From: Gammaproteobacteria bacterium
GTDB taxonomy: Bacteria > Pseudomonadota > Gammaproteobacteria > DSM-16500
DNA length: 64,000 nt
Assembly: GCA_031291255.1 (NCBI GenBank)
Contig: JARLJN010000062.1
Location: 1-64,000, forward strand
Direction: 5' to 3'
Shown here: positions 1-10,496 of the stretch, one piece after another
How positions within the stretch are numbered: position 1 is the first letter of the stretch
Layout: each line of letters starts with the position of its first letter
The notes under the pieces: generated by a model
Database searches by the model: none
What the model was told of the DNA's origin: nothing
What the model saw: only the letters and a program-made list of their open reading frames with translations
Translations under genes and position numbers: made by a program

Positions 1-120
1 CTGCTGCGGCTTTATCTGCTGCGGCTTTATCTGCTGCGGCTTTATCTGCTGCGGCTTTATCTGCTGCGGCTTTATCTGCTGCGGCTTTATCTGCTGCGGC
101 TTTATCTGCTGCGGCTTTTT
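1..120. repeat. 15-bp tandem repeat (ctgctgcggctttat), 8 copies visible, encodes KAAAD on the minus strand
   Basis: Direct reading: seven exact copies plus one copy ending ttttt; array continues off the left edge. Confidence 0.95.
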
Positions 121-3100
121 TAAAATCAACAAGCTCAGTATCTACACCTTGTGATCTTACAGCGGGTGTTGGAACAAGTGCAGGTTTTTTTAGATACTGT
201 AATAAAGAAGTCATATCTTTTGCAATATCAGTATAGATTTTATTTTTAGCTAACACTTTAATTTCATCATTTATTTTTTTCAAATTCTCAGCTGTTAACT
301 CTTGTTTAAGAATTTTGAGAGTTAAATCCATGGCTGCTGTTAACTTATTTAAATCCTGTAATGGATTTGAATAAAGAGAATTTACTCTTGCCTGAAATTT
401 TGATAAAAGCATTGATGCTTGAGCCATTCGAGCTTTAACGACAGCATCATTCAATTCCTTAAATTTATTTAAGCAAGTAGAAGTCAAATTTAACTGCATA
501 GTGGATAGCTTAGATATAACGGTAGCAGCTGCAACATCTCTTTGTGGAAATGCACCAAAAATTGAATTAGCTACACCTGAGACTAATTGATGACGGACCG
601 CAGGCAATCCAAATTCATTAATTGCATGATGTAGTTCTTTACCTAAATACTGGCTAACCCAAGGTCTTAAAATTCCCCCTTCATGAATTAATTGAGAAGA
701 TAATAACATATATTTTTTTATAAAATCTGCTATCAGCTTGCGTGACTCCTTAGGTAATGTTTCCTTGAGCCAAGCTGAAATTTCGCCCGTGTCATCAAAT
801 GGAGATAATCCTTTGCTTGCGTTAGTCGCAATTATATTTAAAAATTTATTACCATCAATCTGTTTGATAATCTTTAAATTCACTTTACTAAATTCTTCCA
901 TCTCTGTTATTAAGATATCTCCTGGTTGAGCATCAAAAACACGACTGACTTTGCCAACATCATTATTTGAAAAAACAGCACTAAATCCAGTATCAAGCTT
1001 AGAAACATCAGGTAATATATAATTTGTTACATGATTATCTGGAATAATTATTTTGATTAAGCTGTTATATTCATCTCGCCACTTTTTTTGTTCCACATAA
1101 ACATCTATAAGATGAGACATTGGTTTGCCTGCTATAGGGTAGTAGGCCTTTATTAGTTTATCTTCAAAAAATGTATTCATCTTTGCAATTTTAATTGCTA
1201 ATTCTCTATCATTATATGAATTATTTAATTTATACGCTTTTATTGTTTTTATTTCTTCACGTTTCGTTACCAATTCGTTCTGCAATTCAATTAGATCGTA
1301 AATTTGATTTTGATATTTATTTAACTGTCCTATAATTGTTGATGCTTCTTTTATATCTTTCTGCGTCATTAGATGGTTAATATATGCTCTTACACTGTTC
1401 AACAAGGCGTTCGCTGTTTTCTTAGTATAGTTATTAAGTAAACTATCATATCTTGTTTTGATTCCATCTATTCCTTCATCTATCAGAATATCTAACAACG
1501 TTTTTTTGCCTTTAGAGAGCAGCAAAGAATCTTCGCTTGATTTTAATTCACTATTATCAATGTCCTTAAACAAATTTTGTAACCGCTCGGAAGCAGCTTT
1601 TATTTTAGTTTCCTTACGAAACTGGTTAGCTTCTTTACGGTATTGGGATACAGTAATTTTCTCAACAAATTCTGTTAATGCATTACCTAGTATCTCTTTA
1701 TGGAAAACACTTATTTTAATTACATCCAATCTGCTATACAGACCTGACAGCACATCCTTAGTCGGAGTCTTTGTGTATTGAATAAAATCAACTAGAAATT
1801 TTTCAATCTCTACATACTCTTCTAAAAGCTTTTCTGTAGACACTGTTGCCAAATTATTTAATGCTAGCTCATCATCTGAAAACTTTTTTGAATGTCGATT
1901 ATAATATTCATGTAATTTAATCTTTCTATTTATCTTTGAAATATTTTCATCACATAGCTTCAATGCTGATATTAAATCTCCATCTTCTAAATATTTTTTT
2001 AATTTGTCATTATATAAATCTAAAGGTGGAATCTTTCCTTCACCTTGAACAATTTCATGTGATACTTTTTGCAACTCGACATCAATACTTTCATTTAGAG
2101 TACCTTCAATTTTTCTACGTCTTTTTTCTGCTAGCTCAACACTTTCCTTCGCAATTTGCTCAGGTGTTAATGTATCTAACACAGGTAATTTATTATCATG
2201 CTTTTCCTCTGAAATTGGGCTCTGAACAGCTAGACTTACGAGTGCAGATGCTTCTGATAAATACGATTGGATCAAGCTTTCAAGGTTTTTAATTTTTGGT
2301 ATGTACTCAACAGAAATTTTCCGTGCTTCTATTTTATCAGCTGGATTGCGACTCGCCGATTCAATTTTCTCAGCAACGACGTTTACTTCTCTAAGATTCT
2401 TCAAATATTCTTGTGATGTATTTATAAGTATTGATAAACTCTCTTTGTTCATTTTTCCAGAGAGTTTCTCTTTTTCAGATGCATAATATGAATCAAACAA
2501 TGACCGAGAAGTACGCATTAAATGAAACAAATTTAACTTCAAAGACTCTACATATTTATCAGCTTCATCAAGCACTAGCTGAGGATTTGGTTCTACTTTT
2601 TTTTCATTATTGGATGAATGGCTTAAATCAATGAGTTGTTTTTTAATTTCAGTTAGATAACCTATTATTTCTTTTATATATTCGTTATGTATAAAGCCAT
2701 CACTATTAATTTTATTGATTCCTAGACTCACAAAACTTAATAACTCATTAACTGATTGATTAATTTTTTGAGGTCCATTCTGTTTTATCTTATTAAGATA
2801 ACCTAATGAATTTATTAAAATAGCATGTGCTGACTCTACAGCCATGCTTATGAGAGCTTCATACTGATATCCCTTAGGATCAGGCACAGGTTTAATTTCT
2901 ATTGTTGACACATACTCTAGCAATGGGTTTACAAGTCTTGCAAATTCTTGCGCTGCTAAGGCTTGTGGTGGTGTAAGTGGTATATCAAGCCCTGTGACGT
3001 CCATCTCATCTTCAGCTGCTGATGAACTTGCAGATGTGTCCGGCCCTGATTTTGACCTCGAAAATTTTTCTTCATTGTTTAACTTTTCTGTTTCATCTTC

Positions 3101-6100
3101 TAGTGCTGCTCTTTCTTTCTTATATAATTCTGCTTCTTCATGTGCTAGCGCTGTTTCTTCTAGCTGTAATTCTGTTTCTTCTTGCGTTAGATCTTCCTTG
3201 TGTTCATCTTGAAATGCAGTTTGCTGTTTATTCTTAAATGCTAATTCTTTTTTTTCAAAAGCTTGCCGTTTTGTTTTAAGTTTCTCTCGTTCAATTTTGA
3301 AAAATAAACTAGATGACTCATCCACCATAACAAATGGTGAAGCTGGCTCTGCATTATCATCTGATTCCACATCAATAGGTTTAAGTGGCATAACATAGGT
3401 CTTAAGTGGATCTAAGCTTAATGATAAGGTTGAGCGACTTAATGGTAATTTAGGTTCTAAGGAAGAACTCAATGAAGAAGAAACACTAGACGGTACTGAT
3501 GAACTTGCAACGACCGGTGCTGCGGCAATAGGTGATGTGGATAATGAATCTCCCATGTTAATCTGTGATGGCTTTTCTAAAACTCTTTCATTTATTATTT
3601 TTTTAATATAGTTAAGATTCTTTTTAATATTATTTAAATCGCGTATTCTATCATTCATATAAGTCTTTTTATTTTCTTCAAGACTTTCAGAATTTATCAT
3701 CGGATTTGTTAATATATTTTTAAGTTCTTTGACTTCTTTTAACAACTTACTAACATCCATAACATTTGTAACATCACGCTTTACTCCATGATACTCTTGT
3801 AAAATTGTTAGAAACTGAGAATTCGCTGGCGCCATCCAAACCATATCGACACCCATCTCAGGCAACTTGATTTGACTTGCTAATGGAATCTCTTGTAAAG
3901 AAGCAGCTGGCGCTACTTGTTGTTCTGCTGCTGCAGATACTGTGCTTGAAGATGCGACTGGTGCGGTTTGTGCTGCTAAACTAGCAGGCTTAATTCTAGC
4001 ATTATTTTTTTCTTTTTCTTGTTGTTGTTTTTGACGCAACAACTGCATAGCGAATTCAGCTGCTGATTTTTCTTGTTCGGCCAAATCTGTCGCCGCGGCT
4101 TTCGGCTCAACAGGACCTACCGAACTCGATGCGGGGAAGTCGGGTGATATAGCTGCAAAAGTGATTTCTGACTTCGCTCTATTAAATGGTGGTGAATCAA
4201 CATGTCTCGTTTGTAGTGCAGAAGCTGATTTAGATTTTGCAGGACTTGCGTTTCTTTTACTTTTTTGATTTTGGTAATTTTCATACTTTTTAGTCAACCT
4301 ACTCTCTTTATTTTCATCTGCATCTTTATTTTCATTTAAAGTGAAATGTTCACTCTGAGAGGTATCAGCTATTCTTATATTCCATTCTTTAATTGCATCC
4401 GTACCCATTTCGCGAATTATTTTTAAAGCATTTATGACACCCCATTTATTCAATTTTTCAATAGCAACTGTAGCTTGACTGTAAATATAAGTTCTTAACT
4501 TTTCACTTTTTCCCGCTTCTACAGCGATTCTTCTGAATAACTTTTCTTTATTATTTTCTAATTTTAAAAAAACATTTAAATCTGTTTTAAATATTTCTTG
4601 TAACTTTACAAACCAATCCGTTAAATCATCACCCTTTGACAAGCCTTGCTTCCGCCCAAGCAAATATGCATCTATATACAAATTTAAAAATCCTATCTTA
4701 CGCTCCTTATCTAATTCTTCCTTAGTCGAATACTCGTCACCTATATTCTTTATAATTTCAAATTTTACTTCGATTTCTTTCGGCAAATCTGGGATAGCAG
4801 CAATCTTATTTAATGATAAAACAATGTCATTTGACATATCATTTTTAAGTTTATACTTGTACTTATCCATAAAGAATTTTCTGGCTTCTTTATGCTTAAG
4901 AAATATATCAATTACCTTCGGTTTATCAGCTGAATTAGCCGTCCCACTCAAAAGCAAACCTATATCAACTTCATCATTTACTTTGCGAGCTTTTTTCTGC
5001 ATCATTCTCGGTGAAAATAATTCAGTAAAGAATAGCTCAATCTGAGCTGGAGTCCATTTAGCATCCACATTTATAAAACTTATTAATTGATTTTTTTCTG
5101 AATCTTTATATTCCCCAATCTCAAATCCTATATGCTTATTAAGTTGATCTAAAAAGTAATTCAGTTTTTTCGATAGAACCTTATCTCTAGTTTCAAAATG
5201 TTTCTGATGATCTCGACTTTCTTGTTCATTATTTTTTAAAGTAGTACCAAATGTATGATAAATATTTGTTAACTCCTGCTTTACTTTCTCATCAGGATTT
5301 TTATTCTTATAGTCACCTATGATATTCTTAATTTGCTTTATTCCATCCCTGACGATAGCCAGTGAATCTTGAGCGCTATTGTCAGAAAATATTTTTCTAA
5401 GATTACCTATAAAGTTAATTATATGGAAATCAGCCATCTTTGTTATCCATTGTATCTTTTCTTTATTCTTCTCATTTATTTCTAATCTTAATTGTTCAAG
5501 TTGTTCAATCAATTCTTCCCTATATAAACGATTAAACATGATCTTATATAGTTGATCATCACCTTCAATAATCTGCCTAAATTTATGTAAGTTTGGTGTC
5601 CCACTAAACTTTTCTTCCTCAATAATTTCATTATCTTTTATATCGCTTGTACAAATACTTTTTATATCACTTTTAGCATTATTATATAATGTTATAAAAC
5701 TGTAATAACTTTCAAATAAATTTTCTGGAGTTAGATCTTCATTTCTGTTTGTGATTTTATTTATTAAAATTCTAAAAATTCTTTGCATTTCCTCATTGTC
5801 AAATTTCATATCACGGTAGCGATTAAAAGGGCTGCTAAAAAAATCATTTTTCCTTTGCTCGATATAACAAAATATTGCCATACTCTCAAGCTGATCACTT
5901 GGTAATCTCAATAATCTAAATATCTCACTAAGTGATCCATTTTTAAATTCATCAAGATTAATTTTAGTCTTAGGATTACTAGCGAATGGTGTCGATTGAA
6001 TTTTATTTATTTCTGAATTTAATTTATTAAGACATTTTAAAATTTCTTTTTCTTCAGACTCAGATAGCACATCAACATTTCTGTCAGCAACTGAATGCAA

Positions 6101-6184
6101 CCGTTCAAACTCATCCCGTATAGTCGGAACTTGAATTAGTTTTATTCCTTCTTTTATAACTTTTGCGCTATTTCTATTTTGCAT
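1..6184 (-). CDS. Very large hypothetical protein (>2060 aa, C-terminus beyond left edge), Lys/Glu/Asn/Ser-rich, predicted largely helical/coiled-coil; candidate secreted effector or scaffold
   Basis: Continuous open frame on the minus strand from ATG at 6184 (MQNRNSAKVIKEGIKLIQVPTIRDEFERLHSV...) read through to ...VDFKKAAADKAAADK at position 1; no in-frame stop found in the lines checked codon by codon. Includes a charged segment LTQEETELQLEETALAHEEAELYKKERAALEDETEKL. Not in the supplied ORF track. Confidence 0.85.
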   Translation of the reverse strand, partial: MQNRNSAKVIKEGIKLIQVPTIRDEFERLHSVADRNVDVLSESEEKEILKCLNKLNSEINKIQSTPFASNPKTKINLDEFKNGSLSEIFRLLRLPSDQLESMAIFCYIEQRKNDFFSSPFNRYRDMKFDNEEMQRIFRILINKITNRNEDLTPENLFESYYSFITLYNNAKSDIKSICTSDIKDNEIIEEEKFSGTPNLHKFRQIIEGDDQLYKIMFNRLYREELIEQLEQLRLEINEKNKEKIQWITKMADFHIINFIGNLRKIFSDNSAQDSLAIVRDGIKQIKNIIGDYKNKNPDEKVKQELTNIYHTFGTTLKNNEQESRDHQKHFETRDKVLSKKLNYFLDQLNKHIGFEIGEYKDSEKNQLISFINVDAKWTPAQIELFFTELFSPRMMQKKARKVNDEVDIGLLLSGTANSADKPKVIDIFLKHKEARKFFMDKYKYKLKNDMSNDIVLSLNKIAAIPDLPKEIEVKFEIIKNIGDEYSTKEELDKERKIGFLNLYIDAYLLGRKQGLSKGDDLTDWFVKLQEIFKTDLNVFLKLENNKEKLFRRIAVEAGKSEKLRTYIYSQATVAIEKLNKWGVINALKIIREMGTDAIKEWNIRIADTSQSEHFTLNENKDADENKESRLTKKYENYQNQKSKRNASPAKSKSASALQTRHVDSPPFNRAKSEITFAAISPDFPASSSVGPVEPKAAATDLAEQEKSAAEFAMQLLRQKQQQEKEKNNARIKPASLAAQTAPVASSSTVSAAAEQQVAPAASLQEIPLASQIKLPEMGVDMVWMAPANSQFLTILQEYHGVKRDVTNVMDVSKLLKEVKELKNILTNPMINSESLEENKKTYMNDRIRDLNNIKKNLNYIKKIINERVLEKPSQINMGDSLSTSPIAAAPVVASSSVPSSVSSSLSSSLEPKLPLSRSTLSLSLDPLKTYVMPLKPIDVESDDNAEPASPFVMVDESSSLFFKIEREKLKTKRQAFEKKELAFKNKQQTAFQDEHKEDLTQEETELQLEETALAHEEAELYKKERAALEDETEKLNNEEKFSRSKSGPDTSASSSAAEDEMDVTGLDIPLTPPQALAAQEFARLVNPLLEYVSTIEIKPVPDPKGYQYEALISMAVESAHAILINSLGYLNKIKQNGPQKINQSVNELLSFVSLGINKINSDGFIHNEYIKEIIGYLTEIKKQLIDLSHSSNNEKKVEPNPQLVLDEADKYVESLKLNLFHLMRTSRSLFDSYYASEKEKLSGKMNKESLSILINTSQEYLKNLREVNVVAEKIESASRNPADKIEARKISVEYIPKIKNLESLIQSYLSEASALVSLAVQSPISEEKHDNKLPVLDTLTPEQIAKESVELAEKRRRKIEGTLNESIDVELQKVSHEIVQGEGKIPPLDLYNDKLKKYLEDGDLISALKLCDENISKINRKIKLHEYYNRHSKKFSDDELALNNLATVSTEKLLEEYVEIEKFLVDFIQYTKTPTKDVLSGLYSRLDVIKISVFHKEILGNALTEFVEKITVSQYRKEANQFRKETKIKAASERLQNLFKDIDNSELKSSEDSLLLSKGKKTLLDILIDEGIDGIKTRYDSLLNNYTKKTANALLNSVRAYINHLMTQKDIKEASTIIGQLNKYQNQIYDLIELQNELVTKREEIKTIKAYKLNNSYNDRELAIKIAKMNTFFEDKLIKAYYPIAGKPMSHLIDVYVEQKKWRDEYNSLIKIIIPDNHVTNYILPDVSKLDTGFSAVFSNNDVGKVSRVFDAQPGDILITEMEEFSKVNLKIIKQIDGNKFLNIIATNASKGLSPFDDTGEISAWLKETLPKESRKLIADFIKKYMLLSSQLIHEGGILRPWVSQYLGKELHHAINEFGLPAVRHQLVSGVANSIFGAFPQRDVAAATVISKLSTMQLNLTSTCLNKFKELNDAVVKARMAQASMLLSKFQARVNSLYSNPLQDLNKLTAAMDLTLKILKQELTAENLKKINDEIKVLAKNKIYTDIAKDMTSLLQYLKKPALVPTPAVRSQGVDTELVDFKKAAADKAAADKAAADKAAADKAAADKAAADKAAADKAAA

Positions 6185-6594
6185 GAACACTACCCCAACA
6201 TTGATAGCTATTATGTCTAAATTACTTCTATTATATATCATATGTTTCAAAATTTGTTCAGTGGTGGGTCAATATTGCGCAATATCATGATTTGACAAGG
6301 ATTAATAATTTTTTTGGCTTGGGCATTTTAACCATGCGTTTAATTTGTTTATCTGAAGACTAGCTTCTAAAAAATACCCAATAAAAACATGAAGATGTAG
6401 ATTGTTTGAGAAGTTTATTTTGTAACCTGTCGATATCCATAATAAACATCAGGCAGTACTTTTGCTTATGTTAAGCCTCACCTTTATCACTTATCCTGCT
6501 AAAACAACCTTGTATTTTGGTAATGATTTTGTAATTCGGAGGGGTATAAAAGATTAACCAGATATGAGTATTATAAATATTCTAGGCATGCCCT

Positions 6595-6626
6595 CCCGGA
6601 TTTTCGCTTTGCTCAATCCGGGCTAC
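6595..6626. repeat. Dispersed palindromic repeat family B (CCCGGATT...AATCCGGGCTAC)
   Basis: cccggattttcgctttgctcaatccgggctac; similar copies at 8118, 8159, 9893 and 41034. Confidence 0.75.
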
Positions 6627-6627
6627 T

Positions 6628-7995
6628 TTAATTTTTCACCAATGTTTTGCTATCTATATTCGACACCATCTGCAACATTTTCAATGCTTGATACAATTGA
6701 AAATCTTGTTGTGCCAGATCAGTAAAATCTTCACTGCTATTGATAACTTTTTTATTCGCATTTTTTGGTAAAAATTGATTTTTTAATTCGAATTCTCGTA
6801 TAGGACCCATGATGGATGAATCTGCATTTGAAGATGTCACTTTTAAATTTTCAACTAACACATCAGGTTTAATTCCATCAGTTTGAATTTGTTTTCCTGA
6901 AGGTGTGTAATACAGTGCGGTTGTTAATTTTAATGCGTGTGTCTTATCAATAGGAATGACGGATTGTACTGAGCCTTTACCAAAACTCGTATTCCCTACT
7001 AAAGTTGCGCGATGATAATCTTGTAATGCGCCGGCTACCACTTCTGCAGCAGATGCCGTGCCTTGATTGATTAACACGATTAACGGTATTCCTTGCAATA
7101 CATCGGTTGAATCTGCTTTTGCTTCATATTGAAATTGAGGCAAATTGCCTTTTGTAGAGACAATCATTTTGTTATATTTTTGTAAGTTAGCGCTGTCTAA
7201 AAATGCATTTGCCACTTTCACTGCATCACTCACTTTACCGCTAGGATTATTTCGTAAATCTAGGACCAAACCTTTTAGTTTTTCATTTTTATTCAATTCA
7301 TTGATTGCAGCTATCATTTGCTGTGCTGTCAATTCTTGAAATTGGCTAATGCGCACATAACCAAAACCATTATCTAGCATTTTACTTTTTACAGATTGTA
7401 TAGGTGCGTTATCACGTTTCAGTGTAATATTAAGTGGTTTATCTGCACCTTTACGTAAAATGGTCAACGTAATTGATGAATCTTTTTTTCCGTAAATTTG
7501 AGCTATGGCTTCATCTAAAGACATGTTACTCACGAACTGATTATTGATTGCAACAATATAATCGCCTGGCAAAATTCCCGCTTTAAATGCGGGTGTGTCA
7601 TCAATAGGACTAATGACCTTTAATGCTTCGTATTCTCCAACAACGTCTAATCCTACACCTGTTAAGTTGCCACTTTTTTCTAACAAATATGTTTTATAAG
7701 CTGGTTCATCTAAATATTCAGAACTCGTATCTAATCCAGCGACTATGCCTCGAATCGCATTTTCAAATATTTTTTTCTCTTCTGTGGGTTTTACATAAAA
7801 TTCATTAATGAGTGCAACAGAGTTTGTAAATCGTGACACATCATCTTGATCTAAATTAGGAAGCGCATCTTTATCTGTCTCAGGTAAAAGATTGGGTAAT
7901 GCCAATGGATCAGATGCATAGGCGGGTATTTGAAACAGAATGAGAAATGCGATTGTTAGAAACCCGGCGAACTTTGCAGTAACATCAGATTTCAT
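6628..7995 (-). CDS. S41 family C-terminal processing peptidase (CtpA/Prc-like) with signal peptide and PDZ domain
   Basis: PDZ-like GVGLDVVGEYEALKVISPIDDTPAFKAGILPGDYIVAINN; peptidase S41 core GTASAAEVVAGALQDYHRATLVGNTSFGKGSVQ. Confidence 0.95.
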   Translation of the reverse strand: MKSDVTAKFAGFLTIAFLILFQIPAYASDPLALPNLLPETDKDALPNLDQDDVSRFTNSVALINEFYVKPTEEKKIFENAIRGIVAGLDTSSEYLDEPAYKTYLLEKSGNLTGVGLDVVGEYEALKVISPIDDTPAFKAGILPGDYIVAINNQFVSNMSLDEAIAQIYGKKDSSITLTILRKGADKPLNITLKRDNAPIQSVKSKMLDNGFGYVRISQFQELTAQQMIAAINELNKNEKLKGLVLDLRNNPSGKVSDAVKVANAFLDSANLQKYNKMIVSTKGNLPQFQYEAKADSTDVLQGIPLIVLINQGTASAAEVVAGALQDYHRATLVGNTSFGKGSVQSVIPIDKTHALKLTTALYYTPSGKQIQTDGIKPDVLVENLKVTSSNADSSIMGPIREFELKNQFLPKNANKKVINSSEDFTDLAQQDFQLYQALKMLQMVSNIDSKTLVKN

Positions 7996-8117
7996 GACTG
8001 GATTCCTTTAAATTAAGGTATCTTGTCCTATTAATTATATCCCATCTAATTGGACGTAACGCACTTGTGAAAAAAGTTCTTGGGATTAATGATTCTAATT
8101 AATACATAACAAATTAA

Positions 8118-8190
8118 GTAGCCTGGATTGAGCACAGCGAAAATCCAGGAGACACGTTCCCGGATTTTCGCTGAGCTCAATCCGTGCTAC
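8118..8190. repeat. Two inverted family B repeats (REPIN-like doublet)
   Basis: gtagcctggattgagcacagcgaaaatccagg then cccggattttcgctgagctcaatccgtgctac in opposite orientation. Confidence 0.7.
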
Positions 8191-8245
8191 CACTACACGC
8201 TCAATCTAGCCTGTGCGATAATACCTTATGAAGAAAACCTGATCT

Positions 8246-9826
8246 TTGCCAAAAGGACAAACCGTGGATAGAAAACTTATAATAGAACAATATAAGCGCT
8301 TTTCAGAATCCTGCCTTTGGCGTATGCAGCGTGACTACTTTGACAAAGCCGGCATAGACGCATGGGTGAATCAAGTGCCCTTTTATATTACTAGTAATCC
8401 TTATATTGCCAATTTCTACGCTGAAATATCCATTAACTTTATTTCTGATTGGATTAGCAAACATCCTGAAGCAAAGAATCATCCTTTTTATATTTTAGAA
8501 TTAGGCACAGGCTCAGGTCGATTTAGTTATTATGTTTTAAAAAGAATTCATGAACTCAAAACCGCATTAGGAATGACGGATATCTCTATTTGCTATGTGA
8601 TGAGTGACTTCACTAAAAATAATATTCGATATTATGAATCTCATTCTGCACTAAAATTTTTTATTGAGCAGGGTTTCGTGGATTTTGCATTGTTTGATAT
8701 GGAAGTTGAAAAACCCATTACGTTAATCCATTCTAATGTTGTGCTATCCCCAGAAACATTGGTCAACCCTTTAATCACTTTTGCAAATTATATTTTTGAT
8801 ACTGTTTCACATGATGCTTTCAGCGTGAAGCAAGGTAAACTTTATGAATTATTATTAAGTGTTTCTACACCTGAAAGTAATTTAGAAAATAATAAACCTG
8901 TTGATATGTCACAACTCTCCATTGATTTCAAAACAAATGAAATAAAAAAATCTTACTACAATGATCCTGATTTAGATAATATATTAGAGCAATATAGAAA
9001 TTCTCTTTCTGATAGCAATTTTCTTTTTCCTATTGGTTCTATACGCGCAATTAAATTATTAAAAAAACTTTCTAATAATAAACTCATGATTCTTTCTTCA
9101 GATAAGGGTTACAGCACTTTACAAAGTCTCGATCGCTTAGGTTATCCTTCCATTTCTTTTCATGGCAGTTTTTCTATGATGGTAAACTTTCATGCCATTG
9201 CAAATTATTTTAAGAATAGCGGCGGGGATTATTTTTTACAGACACCACGCAAAGGTATTAAAACGTCTTTATTCTTGAGTAACACTCAATTAGATAATCT
9301 TACTCTCACTAAACTGGCTGTTGAAAAATACATTGAAGGTGTGAGTGCCGCAGATTATTTTACTCTGCACAGACGTGTGAGTGATTCATTCAATGAACTC
9401 AACTTAGAAACAATAGCGGCACATCTTAATTTTACAGGATGGGATCCACATATTTATTTAAAATTAGCAAATCGTATTACTAAATTAGTTGAAGTATCGG
9501 ATCTCGATACCATTAATTTTCTTGCCAGCAACATGCATAAATTAGCGAAAAATTATTATTATATGCCTAAGTCAGATTGCATACTGTTTGAAATCGCAGT
9601 GTTTTTTCATGCGATCAAACGATTTGATGATGCACTCAACTATTATTTAGAAGCGCAAGAATTTGTAGGTGAACAATTTGGTGTTCATTATAATTTGGCG
9701 TTATGCCAGCATAATTTGGGTAATACAGTGGATGCATTAGACAATTTTAAAATTGCATTACGAATTGATCCCAATTCTAAAGAAGCGCAAGAGTGGATTA
9801 CCTACATAGAAAAAAGCAAGGAATGA
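8246..9826 (+). CDS. Class I SAM-dependent methyltransferase-like protein with C-terminal TPR region
   Basis: Motif I-like LELGTGSGRFSYYVL; C-terminal TPR AEIAVFFHAIKRFDDALNYYLEAQEFVGEQFGVHYNLALCQHNLGNTVDALDNFKIALRIDP. TTG start; the upstream in-frame ATG at 8228 runs into a stop. Confidence 0.65.
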   Translation: MPKGQTVDRKLIIEQYKRFSESCLWRMQRDYFDKAGIDAWVNQVPFYITSNPYIANFYAEISINFISDWISKHPEAKNHPFYILELGTGSGRFSYYVLKRIHELKTALGMTDISICYVMSDFTKNNIRYYESHSALKFFIEQGFVDFALFDMEVEKPITLIHSNVVLSPETLVNPLITFANYIFDTVSHDAFSVKQGKLYELLLSVSTPESNLENNKPVDMSQLSIDFKTNEIKKSYYNDPDLDNILEQYRNSLSDSNFLFPIGSIRAIKLLKKLSNNKLMILSSDKGYSTLQSLDRLGYPSISFHGSFSMMVNFHAIANYFKNSGGDYFLQTPRKGIKTSLFLSNTQLDNLTLTKLAVEKYIEGVSAADYFTLHRRVSDSFNELNLETIAAHLNFTGWDPHIYLKLANRITKLVEVSDLDTINFLASNMHKLAKNYYYMPKSDCILFEIAVFFHAIKRFDDALNYYLEAQEFVGEQFGVHYNLALCQHNLGNTVDALDNFKIALRIDPNSKEAQEWITYIEKSKE

Positions 9827-9839
9827 ATAATGCTATCCT

Positions 9840-9929
9840 CGCGGACACGGCGCTGTACGCCTTTGTCCACGCTACAAATCATGAGTCATTATGTAGCCCG
9901 GACTAAGGCGCTTTTTGCCGAGTCCGGGA
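9840..9929. repeat. Composite dispersed repeat (cgcggacacggcg...gtccacgctac plus gtagcccggac...gtccggga)
   Basis: Two adjacent palindromic units; the same composite occurs at 40981-41065. Confidence 0.75.
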
Positions 9930-9940
9930 GTGGATGCCAC

Positions 9941-10480
9941 TCATCCTGTAGTAGGAGCGCCTGATCCTATATGCGCATACATCACAAAAATAGTAATGCT
10001 ATTCGTTTGCATAAGCACTTTCTGATTTTCATCTAATAAAGCGACTGAGACTGTATGTGATCCTCGTTCTGGTTGCAGCAAGTGTAAGGTCGTACTTTCA
10101 ACTGCATCACCGTTAGGATGTCCATCTAACAACAATTGCACTTTATCGCCTTTTTGCAACTTAGGTTCTATACTGACTTCAACCGGAATATCGCGTTGAT
10201 TCTGAAATGTATCTTCATCGTGAGGCGCAGTGAGTGAAAATTTTGTGTAAGGTTTATTTTTTTCATGTGCAATTATTTCAACAGATTTTTTTTCTTTAGG
10301 CTGCACATTATTAATTATGGGTTGTGCGGTTTGTGTGGGAGTAATTTCTAATTGTTTCGCATTAGGCGAAGGGCTGTCTGAATAAATGGTATTACCATTA
10401 TTATCGACACTTTCGTATACTGCAGCAGCCTGCAAAGAGTATGGGTATATCAACAATAAAAATAATATTATTTTTTTCAT
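9941..10480 (-). CDS. DUF4124-type periplasmic protein
   Basis: Signal peptide then AAAVYESVDNNGNTIYSDSPSPNAKQLEI, typical of DUF4124; adjacent to the minor pilin operon. Confidence 0.7.
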   Translation of the reverse strand: MKKIILFLLLIYPYSLQAAAVYESVDNNGNTIYSDSPSPNAKQLEITPTQTAQPIINNVQPKEKKSVEIIAHEKNKPYTKFSLTAPHDEDTFQNQRDIPVEVSIEPKLQKGDKVQLLLDGHPNGDAVESTTLHLLQPERGSHTVSVALLDENQKVLMQTNSITIFVMYAHIGSGAPTTG

Positions 10481-10496
10481 TGTATCACCTATTTAG

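Noticed and set aside
1-120. CRISPR-like array
   Set aside because: Contiguous 15-bp tandem units without spacers, in frame inside a CDS.
738-5045. Short plus-strand ORFs (738, 1458, 1936, 2301, 2431, 2994, 3022, 4824)
   Set aside because: All lie antisense to the continuous minus-strand ORF 1-6184; low-complexity translations with no recognisable domain, consistent with shadow ORFs.
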